From Oleidesulfovibrio sp964593925 (GTDB lineage: Bacteria > Desulfobacterota > Desulfovibrionia > Desulfovibrionales > Desulfovibrionaceae): 64,000 nt of DNA. This document shows positions 1 through 8,052 of this stretch, piece by piece. Position numbers and translations under genes: made by a program. Positions within the stretch are counted from its first letter, which is position 1. Each line of letters starts with the position of its first letter. Under the pieces are notes generated by a model. It worked only from the letters and a program-made list of their open reading frames with translations, was not told the origin of the DNA and did not search any database. Where the stretch lies: assembly GCA_964593925.1 (NCBI GenBank), contig CAZQKM010000009.1, positions 1-64,000 on the forward strand. Direction: 5' to 3'.

Positions 1-163
1 GCAGTTATTTTTTCGTCCTGAGCCGAGATCTGCGCGACAATGTGCTCGTCCAGCGCGGGCTGGCTGTTTGCAGTTTGTTCTTCCAGCTGGGCCTGTAGAG
101 CAGTTATTTTTTCGTCCTGAGCCGAGATCTGTGCGATAATGTGCTCGTCCAGCGTGGGCTGGA
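1..163. repeat. 99-bp direct tandem repeat (two visible copies)
   Basis: Bases 1-63 recur almost exactly at 100-162, a 99-bp period that keeps the reading frame and encodes 33 residues per unit. The only differences are a few third-position-type changes such as gcgcgacaat versus gtgcgataat. The array may continue beyond the left edge. It forms the coiled-coil end of the acidic protein encoded on the minus strand. Confidence 0.85.
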
Positions 164-1307
164 GAGTGTTTAATAGCGTTTTTGTAACTGTGGCCAACAA
201 ATTGCGGAACAAGGGGCTTTCTTCTGACAGCAGGCGTTCTAGCATGTCTTGCGTAGAGCCCGCTTCAACGGAGGGGCTGGACGCTGTTTCCAGAGCCGCA
301 ATACGCTCTTCAAGCAGCAATATTTGAGGCATGGCTGTAGTGGGAACATTCTCTGTGGGGGCTTCTTCTCCTGATTTTTTGTTGTAGGAGGAGATGGCTG
401 TGTCCAAGACCTCGTCGAGCGCCTCTGGGGCAATGGGTTGCCTGGCTGCCGGCTTGGAGAAGTCTGCAGTGTCTGGTGGTTCGATGTCTTCCAGCAAGGC
501 ATCAATCTTTTCAATATGAGGAGAAACCTTATGTGTGGCGGTTTCATCTTCTTCAAGTTCATAAAGCACACTGAACTCTTCCACAGGTTGTTTTTGTGGG
601 GCCTGTACAGAAGAGGCAGGAGGCTCCACAGCCTCTTGGGCTGGAAAATCCTGCATGGCTTCCTCAGGAGCTTTTGGGAATGCAGACTCTGTTGGAGCAT
701 CCCACAGTGCATCAAGTGCTTCATCCACAGGGGAAGCCTGCTGCTGGGGAGGGGCTGATGGTTTGGGAGATTCTGTAGCTTGTGCAATAAGCAGGTCTAG
801 GTCTGTCAGATTTTCTTGACCGGAGCTGTCCTGTTCTTGTTCAGCAGGTTGGGGCTCTTCTGGGGCTTGAGACAAGGCATTGGCTTGGGCGATGAGGGCG
901 TCCAAGTCGTCCAGTGAGTCATTTGCAGGGAGCGGATCCGCCTCTGGGGACGGCTCAACTTCGTCAGGCAATACATTCCCTCCACCTGTGGGGGCAGGGT
1001 CCGGCGTGTCCAGTGCGCCCAGCAACTGATCCAGCTCGTCCATGTTGGGCATATTTAATTCTTCATCGGGGTTGACCTCAAGAGTAGCAGGCTCTTGCAG
1101 GTCATTCAGCAGGTCATCCATGGTCCGGGTGGCATCGCTGTGTGCAGCCTTTTCGGCCGAAGGTGCCTGTCCGGGGGAAGATATAAGACCATCCAACAAT
1201 GGATCAAAATTTTTTGATCCATTGTTAGCTTGGGCGGGCGGGGTGCCTTTTTTGACGATATCTGTAAGCTCAATGATGTCTTCTTGCATGGAACCCTGTG
1301 GTGACAT
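1..1307 (-). CDS. Acidic repeat-rich protein of unknown function (C-terminus beyond window)
   Basis: An open frame runs from an ATG at 1307 (AAGGGA-type ribosome site just upstream) to the window edge without a stop, at least 435 codons. I do not recognise the family. It starts MSPQGSMQEDIIELTDIVKKG and is then acidic and proline/alanine-rich with no signal peptide or membrane segment. A short motif of the form xLDxLL/LDxLI recurs about six times (for example MDELDQLLGAL, LDDLDALIAQA, LTDLDLLIAQA, KIDALLEDIE), separated by low-complexity linkers. The C-terminal part becomes a predicted coiled coil made of 33-residue repeats (99 bp, two copies visible at the edge). A scaffold or assembly role is possible, but nothing in the sequence proves it. 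It lies downstream of the cytochrome c3 gene behind a hairpin. Confidence 0.7.
   Translation of the reverse strand, partial: MSPQGSMQEDIIELTDIVKKGTPPAQANNGSKNFDPLLDGLISSPGQAPSAEKAAHSDATRTMDDLLNDLQEPATLEVNPDEELNMPNMDELDQLLGALDTPDPAPTGGGNVLPDEVEPSPEADPLPANDSLDDLDALIAQANALSQAPEEPQPAEQEQDSSGQENLTDLDLLIAQATESPKPSAPPQQQASPVDEALDALWDAPTESAFPKAPEEAMQDFPAQEAVEPPASSVQAPQKQPVEEFSVLYELEEDETATHKVSPHIEKIDALLEDIEPPDTADFSKPAARQPIAPEALDEVLDTAISSYNKKSGEEAPTENVPTTAMPQILLLEERIAALETASSPSVEAGSTQDMLERLLSEESPLFRNLLATVTKTLLNTLQPTLDEHIIAQISAQDEKITALQAQLEEQTANSQPALDEHIVAQISAQDEKIT
1195..1226. repeat. Perfect 32-bp palindrome inside a coding region
   Basis: Two 15-base arms (1195-1209 and 1212-1226) are exact reverse complements with only two T between them. 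The palindrome lies about 80 bases into the acidic-protein gene and codes for NNGSKNFDPLL in its frame. In RNA it would form a strong stem with almost no loop. Confidence 0.9.
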
Positions 1308-1428
1308 AACGTTCCCTTCACACTATAGTTGATTCGCTTGCCAGGTCTGCCTGGCTCGTTGGGCTAATAAAGCAGGGGGGAGGAATACCCCCAACCGTAA
1401 GATAAACATATATTGGAACGCTACGCAA

Positions 1429-1454
1429 GAGGCCGCCCCTGCCGGGGCGGCCTC
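1429..1454 (-). terminator. GC-rich hairpin downstream of cytochrome c3
   Basis: An 11-bp perfect GC-rich stem (1429-1439 with 1444-1454) lies 25 bases after the cytochrome c3 stop on the minus strand. It lacks a real T-run, so it may act as an mRNA 3' stabiliser or a weak terminator. Confidence 0.5.
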
Positions 1455-1479
1455 TGTCCATACATACTTCAGTTCAGAA

Positions 1480-1881
1480 CTAGGGATGGCATTTAGATTT
1501 CTTGCATCCGGCGAGTTCTTTTTTCTTATCTTTGTCTTTACCGGCAACCTCAAGATGGCAAGAGACGCAAGTAGGAACGTCTTTGGATTTCCTGTCATGC
1601 ATGATTTTGTAGTAGGAGCGGACAGACTTGTCTTTTTTATCAAGTACATCGTGGCAACCAGAGGTAGCACACTTGGCATAACTTTCTTTACCGTCTACCA
1701 GATGGTGACAGTCTACACACTTATACGCGGCGTGCGTGGAGTGGTTGAATTCCACGGGCAGGCTGGTAAGGGCCATTTTCAGGCCGTCAGCCGGAGCGGC
1801 TGGAGTGTCAGCGGCAATGACGGGCAACGAAAATGCAGCCAGTAGTGCCGACAACATCAGGGCGCAGAAAAATTTTTTCAT
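1480..1881 (-). CDS. Periplasmic tetraheme cytochrome c3 (type I)
   Basis: This small periplasmic electron carrier shuttles electrons between periplasmic hydrogenases or formate dehydrogenases and membrane redox complexes in sulfate reducers. The 133-residue product starts at MKKFFCAL, preceded by a strong GGAGGT site at about 1892-1897; an upstream in-frame ATG at 1938 has no such site. A Sec signal peptide ends near VIAA, giving a mature protein of about 110 residues. Four c-type heme sites follow in order: CVDCH, CATSGCH (CX4CH), CVSCH and CKKSKCH (CX4CH), which is the classical type I c3 spacing. Distal histidines are present (FNHSTH and others). It appears to be a single-gene unit with a hairpin after the stop. 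Confidence 0.96.
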   Translation of the reverse strand: MKKFFCALMLSALLAAFSLPVIAADTPAAPADGLKMALTSLPVEFNHSTHAAYKCVDCHHLVDGKESYAKCATSGCHDVLDKKDKSVRSYYKIMHDRKSKDVPTCVSCHLEVAGKDKDKKKELAGCKKSKCHP

Positions 1882-1994
1882 GGGTGGGCTACCTCCTTCA
1901 CAAGGTATGTTGAATAATTCACATGAGTTTAGGTGCACAGAGCATTTGTGTCAAGCGGGCGAAAATGCGCTTTCAGTAGTGTGCTACACCCTGC

Positions 1995-2744
1995 TTAGCG
2001 GTATTTATCCATGTATCCCCTAGGGGTAACCATGCGACCGTGAATTGTTCTGGTAGTGCTATTGCCGATGATGATGATGGAAAGCATATCTGCCTGTTTT
2101 GGGTTGAATATATCCAGTGGCGCGATGGCAGAGGCCTGCCCGGGGCGGTAAGCCTGTCTTACAATGCCCACAGGTGTATGCGGGGCGCGGTATTGCTTTG
2201 CCAGTTCCAACGCTCGGTCAAGCTGCCAGTGTCGTTTTTTTGAACGGGGATTGTACAGTATGGTTACAAAATCAGCTTCCAGTGCGCATATTAGGCGTTT
2301 TTCGATCACATCCCATGGCGTAAGCAGGTCGCTTAGGCTAATGCTGGCAAAATCATGCATCAGCGGTGCACCGAGCAGGGCGGCTGCGGCCGAGAGGGCA
2401 GGTACACCGGCGATGATATGGATTGGCAGATGGGCATCCATTTCTTCTGCCAGCTCAAAAATAAGTCCGGCCATGGCATAGATGCCCGGATCACCGGAGC
2501 AGACCACTGCTGTGGCTCTGCCCGAGCGAGCCGACTCTATGGCTCTGGCACAGCGCTCCATTTCGCCCATCATGCCTGTGGCAATGACTTCACGCGGTGC
2601 AAGGATTTCATCAGGTAGCTGCTCCAGATACCCGGTATATCCCACAAGCACTTCAGATGCATGCAACGCATCAGATGCCTGTGGGGTGAGCAAGGCCATG
2701 TCTCCGGGGCCCAGCCCGACAACATAGAGGGGTGCGGGATGCAT
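1995..2744 (-). CDS. cbiH: Precorrin-3B / cobalt-precorrin-3 C17-methyltransferase
   Basis: This is a SAM-dependent methyltransferase of the tetrapyrrole methylase family that methylates C17 with ring contraction in cobalamin synthesis. The 249-residue product has the N-terminal glycine motif YVVGLGPGDMALLTPQA and later VCSGDPGIYAMAGL and TILYNPRSKKR, the usual signatures of CbiH/CobJ. Its length matches the single-domain enzyme. The start lies 2 bases after the cbiG stop, so the two are co-transcribed as cbiG-cbiH. With CbiG present the anaerobic (early cobalt) pathway is the likely one, which fits an anaerobe. Confidence 0.93.
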   Translation of the reverse strand: MHPAPLYVVGLGPGDMALLTPQASDALHASEVLVGYTGYLEQLPDEILAPREVIATGMMGEMERCARAIESARSGRATAVVCSGDPGIYAMAGLIFELAEEMDAHLPIHIIAGVPALSAAAALLGAPLMHDFASISLSDLLTPWDVIEKRLICALEADFVTILYNPRSKKRHWQLDRALELAKQYRAPHTPVGIVRQAYRPGQASAIAPLDIFNPKQADMLSIIIIGNSTTRTIHGRMVTPRGYMDKYR

Positions 2745-2746
2745 TG

Positions 2747-3925
2747 CTATGGGACCTCCTGCGCCACGGCGGTGGTAATGTCTCCCGCGGCGGTTTTGGG
2801 AATAAGAAGTGTTGCAGATCTGCCCTGTCTGCGTGCTGAAGCAAGAGCCGAAGCTTCTGCCACAGAGGGCGTACCCACGGCTTGGGATACTCTGGTTGAA
2901 GGATGGGGAACATCAATGGCAGCCAGCGTATTTGCGTTGAAAAAGTAAAGCGGCAGACAAAGACGCTCAGCAGCCCGATGCAACCCCGGCTCTCCACGCT
3001 TGGCTTCTACGCTGGTCATGGCACAGAGCGCCTTGGGGGCAAGGTCATGCTGAAGCATCGTTTTCAGTAGGTGATTGATAAGTTTTTCATCGCTTACCCC
3101 TTTGCGACAGCCCATCCCCGCATGCAGGCAGCGAGGGTGCAGGACCAAATGGTTGGGTGCGGCATGTTGGGCAGGTCTGTGGTGCAGGGTGACGCTTACC
3201 TTGGGAGGGGCTTGATCATGCATGTTCGCAGAAGGGGAGGCACCAGAGGGCATGGCATGGATAAATTGGCCTGCCGTATGTTTTGCCAACCCCAACATAT
3301 CAAGGGGATCATCAAGAATGACAGGAGTGCCAGCCAGCAATGCCGCATTAACGTGGCGCACGGCACGTATATCGGCAATGGCAAGGTTATTTTGCACGGC
3401 CAGCATATCCATGGAGGGGAGCTGTTCAGTATCGGTGGCCGTGGTGATTACAGCTTGTCCGCCTGTAATGCTGGCTACCTGCTTCGCCAATTCATTGGCC
3501 CCACCCAAATGCCCTGAGAGCAGACTGATTACATGGCTACCATGCTGGTCAAGAGCAACCACCGCGGGGTCGTGCTCTTTGCTCCGCAGCAAAGGGGCGA
3601 TGACACGCACTACAATGCCACAGGCCGCAATGAAAATATGCCCCGCATATTGTGTGAAGCGTTCTGCGGTGGCCTTGCCGAGGCTGGTAAACAACATTGG
3701 TTCACAGGCTGGGGCGTTGGTAGGTAAAATGCCTAAGGCAGCAAAAAGGTCAAGGCCTGCATGGTCGGCATGGCTAGGTACACCAGCGCGTACAGCTAGG
3801 CTGTGGGGCAGGCATAAGTCTGCATACATGATGCGCGCAATATGCGCCCCCAGAACGGCGCCCTGAGGGGTCAGGGCATAGATGCAGATCCTGGAGTGAT
3901 GGCCAGTGGCGTGTACGCTGTGCAT
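2747..3925 (-). CDS. cbiG: Cobalt-precorrin-5A hydrolase
   Basis: CbiG opens the delta-lactone of cobalt-precorrin-5A and releases acetaldehyde in anaerobic cobalamin synthesis. The product shows the N-terminal signature ICIYALTPQGAVLG, the central block IFIAACGIVVRVIAPLL followed by SGHLGGANELA, and the C-terminal domain with GMGCRKGV and AKRGEPGL. I chose the ATG at 3925 (392 aa) because the family motif begins about 10 residues later and an AGGT lies 5 bases upstream. The frame stays open to 4078, and ATGs at 3973 and 4078 are alternatives that would add 16 or 51 unlike-family residues. It is followed after 2 bases by cbiH. Confidence 0.88.
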   Translation of the reverse strand: MHSVHATGHHSRICIYALTPQGAVLGAHIARIMYADLCLPHSLAVRAGVPSHADHAGLDLFAALGILPTNAPACEPMLFTSLGKATAERFTQYAGHIFIAACGIVVRVIAPLLRSKEHDPAVVALDQHGSHVISLLSGHLGGANELAKQVASITGGQAVITTATDTEQLPSMDMLAVQNNLAIADIRAVRHVNAALLAGTPVILDDPLDMLGLAKHTAGQFIHAMPSGASPSANMHDQAPPKVSVTLHHRPAQHAAPNHLVLHPRCLHAGMGCRKGVSDEKLINHLLKTMLQHDLAPKALCAMTSVEAKRGEPGLHRAAERLCLPLYFFNANTLAAIDVPHPSTRVSQAVGTPSVAEASALASARRQGRSATLLIPKTAAGDITTAVAQEVP

Positions 3926-4513
3926 GGTGAACCTGATAGCGCATGTGGGGTGTGGGGTAAATACACTGGGCATGAAAAGTTCGTGGCACCACTTGGGGTT
4001 TGTGCAGTCAGCCTTGGGGGGAGACTTTCTGCCAGTGCGGTAGGTTTGGGTTTCGAGAGGGGCTGCTGCGGCACGCATGTTTGTGCCGGTTTCTAAAGGA
4101 AAGTGGCTGTCTTGACGCTTGTGGGAAAGCCTCGTCTGTTGTTCCTGGACGTCGCCAGTCGGTGTATTGAGAACGCACTTGGCCCTGCATTTAAGGCTGC
4201 ACCACGTACAGCATATACGTTGACAGCCGCTGAGCTATCCCCAGGAAAAGTGCCCCATAATCCAAAGGCACATAGAAAACAGAGCATTTAATGCACAAGC
4301 GTTTTTGGCAGCAGTCAGTGATAGGCCTTTGGGTAGTGACACTTGGCCTGGCACCAAGGGGTATCTTTTACCTGTCTCCTGGCCGCATTTGCTGCGCACG
4401 TTAAAAAAGGCAGCCGCTGCTTGTCTAGGTAAGCGGAAGCAAGGCTCTGACGTATGCTCCCGGCAGACGAACATGGCTGCCTGCCGGCCCACTGGCCGGG
4501 GTATTTTTTGTGG
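3926..4513. other. Intergenic region upstream of cbiG
   Basis: This 588-bp gap holds no gene I can support. The short frames in it lack ribosome sites and family features. Two things stand out: a hairpin (CCGGCC/GGCCGG, 4485-4500) just after the amidohydrolase stop, with a T-run on the plus strand side, and a B12-box-like sequence at 4371-4386 on the minus strand. The long leader before cbiG would fit a regulatory RNA. Confidence 0.5.
4371..4386 (-). promoter_or_regulatory. B12-box-like sequence upstream of cbiG (tentative)
   Basis: On the minus strand this stretch reads GCGGCCAGGAGACAGG, close to the conserved 3' B12 box of cobalamin riboswitches (aGYCMGgAgaCC). It precedes cbiG by about 450 bases. 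The other conserved parts, in particular a CCCGCnACTG block upstream, were not found, so this is either a degenerate riboswitch or chance. Confidence 0.2.
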
Positions 4514-6103
4514 TTATCGCACGTAGACGGGCTCTCCTCCAACTATCGTTCGCAACACGTTGGTATTTTTGATAGTTGTGGGTTCTATGGCCGTAATGTC
4601 AGCAGACAGTAAGGTCATATCGGCAAGCTTGCCCGGGGCGAGCGTGCCGCGGTGCTTTTCTGAGCGGCTGCACAAAGCTGCCATGCTAGTATACGCAGCA
4701 ACCGCAGAGTATGGACTGGTACAGTGTTCTGGCCCCAAGACATCTCCCTTACGTGTTTCACGTGTTACTGCAGCTTGAATAGAGCCCAATACCTGGATAG
4801 GCAGGACCGGAGTGTCCACATGCAGGGTAAAGGGTAGACCCAAGGATTCGGCTTTTCCTGCGGGGTCAATGCGTGCAGCCCGCTCTGGGCCAATGAATAT
4901 ATCTTTATGCCTGTTACCCCAGTTATGCACGTGCATGCAAAAAAAGCTGGGAATAAGTCCAACAGCACGCATGCGTTGTAGGTGGTTGTCATGAGCCATT
5001 TGCGAATGGATGAGCATATGGCGATTTCCGGGCTGCGGGCTTATTTTTTGTGCTTTTTCCATGGCTGTAACAATGGCTTCAATGGCTGCATCACCGTTGC
5101 CATGGATAGATATGTGGTGTCCAGCAGCGTGATATTTGCATATTTGCTGCTCAAACTCTTCGATGCCCATTACCATCTCACCCTTCCATGAGTCGTGGCG
5201 GTGGTATGGGGTTAGCAGGGCCGCTGTCTCAGCCTGTATTGATCCGTCTAAAAAGAGTTTTACCCCTCCCAAGTGTATGCGTGTATCTCCCATTTCCTGC
5301 AAAGGAGCGGGCTGCATGGCGTCAAAAATGTCTGGTATGGCTGAAATAAAAATGCGTAGTCCCAGCCTGTTTTGTTCTGCCAGCTTGCCATAGCTGGCAA
5401 GCACTGTTTCAGGCATTCCCTCAATACCCAGCCCGGCATCGTGTACTGCGGTAATGCCCTGGCTGTTAAATTCCTTGACGGATTCATCCAGCAGGCGTTG
5501 GTAGGTGGTAGGGTCTGGAGAGCCCAGTCGGCTTACCACTTCAAACCAGCTCATTTCATCAAGGCGTCCGTTCAGGCTGCCGTCTTCGGCGCGATGGATA
5601 GCGCTGCCTTCGGGTACCGGTGTTTTATGAGTAATACCAAATAGTTCCATTGCCTTACTGTTCAGAAATCCGATATGCCCTGAAATATGGATAACCGCAA
5701 CCGGCTTGTCGCGAGAAACCATATCGAGGTCATGGCAAGTAATCTGATGGCCATCGGCCAGCATGGTATCGTCGTAGCTGTATCCGGTGATTACCGGAGC
5801 ATCATTTGCTACATTATGTGCTTTAAGGGCAAGCTGCAGATCTGCAATGGTTTCGCAAGCTCCCAGGTAGGCATGTTGCCGGTATATGGCGTATAGAGAA
5901 AGGTGTGTATGTGTTTCATTGAATCCGGGGAACAACGCCCCCCCCTGCATATCTACTGTTGTGCTGTTTGATCCTGCCAGTTCTGCCATTGCGCTACGGC
6001 TGCCCACGCCGAGAATACGGCAACCATCTGTGACGAGTGCTTCTGCCTGGGGCATAAAAGGGGACATGGTGACGACTGTTCCATTTGTATACAGTGTTTT
6101 CAT
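4514..6103 (-). CDS. YtcJ/AepA-like metal-dependent amidohydrolase (copy 1)
   Basis: This 529-residue protein of the amidohydrolase superfamily (Amidohydro_3 group) has unknown substrate. Visible features are the first metal site FPGFNETHTHLSLY, the HISGHIGFLNSKA block typical of YtcJ, HGNGDAAIEAIV, HSQMAHD, and a C-terminal LAPGKLADMTLLS strand. There is no signal peptide, so it should be cytoplasmic. The start lies 12 bases after the carrier gene stop, giving a carrier-amidohydrolase operon. It would hydrolyse what the GltS-like carrier imports. A related 542-residue copy lies at 58944-60572 and is likewise paired with a carrier, there an MFS protein. The family is certain; the substrate cannot be read from the sequence. 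Confidence 0.88.
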   Translation of the reverse strand: MKTLYTNGTVVTMSPFMPQAEALVTDGCRILGVGSRSAMAELAGSNSTTVDMQGGALFPGFNETHTHLSLYAIYRQHAYLGACETIADLQLALKAHNVANDAPVITGYSYDDTMLADGHQITCHDLDMVSRDKPVAVIHISGHIGFLNSKAMELFGITHKTPVPEGSAIHRAEDGSLNGRLDEMSWFEVVSRLGSPDPTTYQRLLDESVKEFNSQGITAVHDAGLGIEGMPETVLASYGKLAEQNRLGLRIFISAIPDIFDAMQPAPLQEMGDTRIHLGGVKLFLDGSIQAETAALLTPYHRHDSWKGEMVMGIEEFEQQICKYHAAGHHISIHGNGDAAIEAIVTAMEKAQKISPQPGNRHMLIHSQMAHDNHLQRMRAVGLIPSFFCMHVHNWGNRHKDIFIGPERAARIDPAGKAESLGLPFTLHVDTPVLPIQVLGSIQAAVTRETRKGDVLGPEHCTSPYSAVAAYTSMAALCSRSEKHRGTLAPGKLADMTLLSADITAIEPTTIKNTNVLRTIVGGEPVYVR

Positions 6104-6115
6104 GGCAGTGATTCC

Positions 6116-7519
6116 TTATGATTCTGTATGTAGAGTTTGCAATTGCATGTGTTCTGTATTGCCGAGACGTATACGGCTTAAAAATATGATGCATGTAATC
6201 GATACAATGCCATAGAGCATGTAGTATCCAAAAGTTGATGCGCTTGATATGCTGGGGATAATAGGTGCAAGTATGGCAAAAAGTGGAAGACTTGTTGCTA
6301 TGATTGCGACATTAAAAAATGCGAGCTCCATTGAGACACTACTGGAGTAATCAGGATCAAGAATGCGGAGTAATAAAAGGCCATTTCCTGTTGCTCCACA
6401 GCAGCATCCCAGCTGTGCAATCATGCGCTCCGGACCCAAGTGGGTAAGCTGGCGTCCAAAGTACCAGACAAGTGCAAAGGTAACGATAGTTGCTGCCAGG
6501 CTTACTAGGGTGATGGGTACAATGTAGGTGCTGAGCACGGACATTTTTACGCTCATGAAGCTGGAGACAAGCATCACGTCTACAGCCGTGCCGGTAATGT
6601 GTTTTTGCACCCCTATGTTGAGCAGGTGGCTACAGCCCAGTTTGTTCATGGTAAAACGGAGGAGTAGGCTTATAACAAGCCCGTGCAAGAAGAAGAACCC
6701 CCAGCCACACATGGTACTGAGTACGGGGATATGGCTCAGGTTTCCGTTGGCCCAGCTCAGCCATTGATAGGTAATAAAATATGCCACTCCAAGTACGGCA
6801 ATGTGGACAGCCAGAGTGTCGATGTTGGCTGTGTGCGTGGTTTCAAATCCCATGCTATGTTCTTGTTTGCCGTTAAAAGTGCCACGTAGGAAGTCATCGC
6901 TAAGTTCTGCCTTTTTGTTGACATGAAGGTTTTTGGCCACAAACCAGCGGGCTATGGGAACACCAATGATAAAGGCAACCACAAAACCGATATTGGCATA
7001 TACTAGGCCCAGTGAGCTGGCGTCGGCCATGCCGAATTTTTCTTCCCATATGTTGCCGATGGCCAATCCCTGCCCGGGCCCCTGGGTAAATCCGTGGGTG
7101 ACAAGAAAGCCGTAAGTAAGATCAAGAGTCTCTGAACTGAACAGGTTGTATCCTGCAAGGGCAAATGCCCCGGCTATGGCTTGCAGCGCAAAGCTTGCAG
7201 TCCAGATCATGGTCATCCATATGGCACCGCGCAGGTATTCTTTTCGGGTTGTTTGCAGCTTGCTGGAAGGGTCTGGATTGGTCAGGCACAGTGACATAAA
7301 GCTGATGCTAAAGGCATGCAGAGTGAACGGGAGGAAAGAATCGCTTTGGAGTCCTCCGATACCAGAGTTGACCAAAATAAATCCCACTACACCGCCAAGG
7401 ATGGCTGCAGGTATCATGTATGTTTGAAATATTTTTACTTTTGTACGGAGCAGTACACCTGCAAGTAGCATTGCGCCGATGACACCTAGCGTTACAAATC
7501 CGTCATATGTTTCCAGCAT
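6116..7519 (-). CDS. Sodium/glutamate symporter-like (GltS-type) membrane carrier
   Basis: This 467-residue integral membrane protein has about 12 hydrophobic segments in two halves, as in the GltS family of sodium-coupled glutamate carriers. Family-type motifs include THGFTQGPGQGLAIG in the first half and the glycine-rich QLGCCCGATGNGLLLLRIL in the second, which correspond to the re-entrant loops. It is longer than E. coli GltS (about 400), with a hydrophilic central loop near HVNKKAELSDDF. It is the first gene of a two-gene operon with the amidohydrolase. The cargo may be an acidic amino acid derivative, such as an N-acyl compound, rather than glutamate itself; this is inference from the partner gene. 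Confidence 0.85.
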   Translation of the reverse strand: MLETYDGFVTLGVIGAMLLAGVLLRTKVKIFQTYMIPAAILGGVVGFILVNSGIGGLQSDSFLPFTLHAFSISFMSLCLTNPDPSSKLQTTRKEYLRGAIWMTMIWTASFALQAIAGAFALAGYNLFSSETLDLTYGFLVTHGFTQGPGQGLAIGNIWEEKFGMADASSLGLVYANIGFVVAFIIGVPIARWFVAKNLHVNKKAELSDDFLRGTFNGKQEHSMGFETTHTANIDTLAVHIAVLGVAYFITYQWLSWANGNLSHIPVLSTMCGWGFFFLHGLVISLLLRFTMNKLGCSHLLNIGVQKHITGTAVDVMLVSSFMSVKMSVLSTYIVPITLVSLAATIVTFALVWYFGRQLTHLGPERMIAQLGCCCGATGNGLLLLRILDPDYSSSVSMELAFFNVAIIATSLPLFAILAPIIPSISSASTFGYYMLYGIVSITCIIFLSRIRLGNTEHMQLQTLHTES

Positions 7520-8026
7520 AGTCCCTCCGAAACGTTATGCACCACAGAGAATTCATGATGCATTTTAAACTCAGTACGGGGTAGGAGGGCGCCCTACCGT
7601 GTACTTTGATGTATGATTAAAGTAGCACAGAACAGCAGGCATCATATGAGGTCTGCACCCTACATGGTTTATGAGGGGACCCTAAATTTTACTTAAAATG
7701 CGTGGGAGCCCCCAGGGGCGCATATGATGAGGAGGTAGTACTGGGGTGCATCGGGCAGGAAGAGGTGCTCTGCCAGGGAGTTGCAGTCTTGCATGATATT
7801 TTGGGCAGCGCCAATGCCTGGGGCAAAGAATATCAGGGGCAAAAGCTGGCGTCGTCTTTACCACTGGCCGTTTATCAGACACAGTGGAGACTCACAGATG
7901 CAGAGGGAAATCGCCTGTGGCCAAAGCCTTGTGCAATGCGTTGTGGCCTGCCTGGCGAAGAAGGAGTTGAGCAACACTTTTTTTTGTTGAAGCTGCCCTC
8001 ATATAGTAAAAAGTCGGTGGTAAAAC
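7520..8026. other. Intergenic region between carrier operon and sensor kinase
   Basis: This 507-bp gap holds the likely promoter and operator of the carrier-amidohydrolase operon (inverted repeat 7573-7605) and a doubtful plus-strand frame at 7702-8052. No RNA gene was seen. Confidence 0.5.
7573..7605. promoter_or_regulatory. Inverted repeat upstream of the carrier operon, candidate operator
   Basis: Arms AGTACGGGGTAGG (7573-7585) and CCTACCGTGTACT (7593-7605) match over 11 of 13 positions, and the centre contains the perfect palindrome GGGCGCCC. It sits 54-86 bases upstream of the carrier start, a usual place for an activator or repressor site. The adjacent response regulator is a candidate binder, unproven. 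Confidence 0.5.
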
Positions 8027-8052
8027 TCAGGCTTCGAAGGCATGGTACGTAG
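7702..8052 (+). CDS. Doubtful 116-residue open frame, possibly a gene remnant
   Basis: A plus-strand frame from a GTG at 7702 runs 116 codons and overlaps the 3' end of the sensor kinase by 26 bases. Its codon use looks coding-like (for example QTQWRLTDAEGNRLWPKP), but the GTG has no ribosome site. The strong GAGGAGGT at 7728-7735 is followed by no standard start codon in this frame. I do not recognise the product. It may be a decayed gene or chance. Confidence 0.2.
   Translation: MGAPRGAYDEEVVLGCIGQEEVLCQGVAVLHDILGSANAWGKEYQGQKLASSLPLAVYQTQWRLTDAEGNRLWPKPCAMRCGLPGEEGVEQHFFLLKLPSYSKKSVVKLRLRRHGT

Noticed and set aside
1..163. Possible CRISPR-like repeat
   Set aside because: The 99-bp repeat is in frame, lacks unique spacers and encodes protein repeats.
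239..787. 182-codon minus-strand frame rich in Pro, Leu and Arg
   Set aside because: It is a shifted shadow of the continuous acidic-protein frame that runs from 1307 to the window edge; it has no ribosome site and implausible composition.
4185..4260. tRNA-like start GGGGATAGCTCAGC on the minus strand
   Set aside because: No T-arm GGTTCRA, anticodon stem or matching acceptor strand follows.
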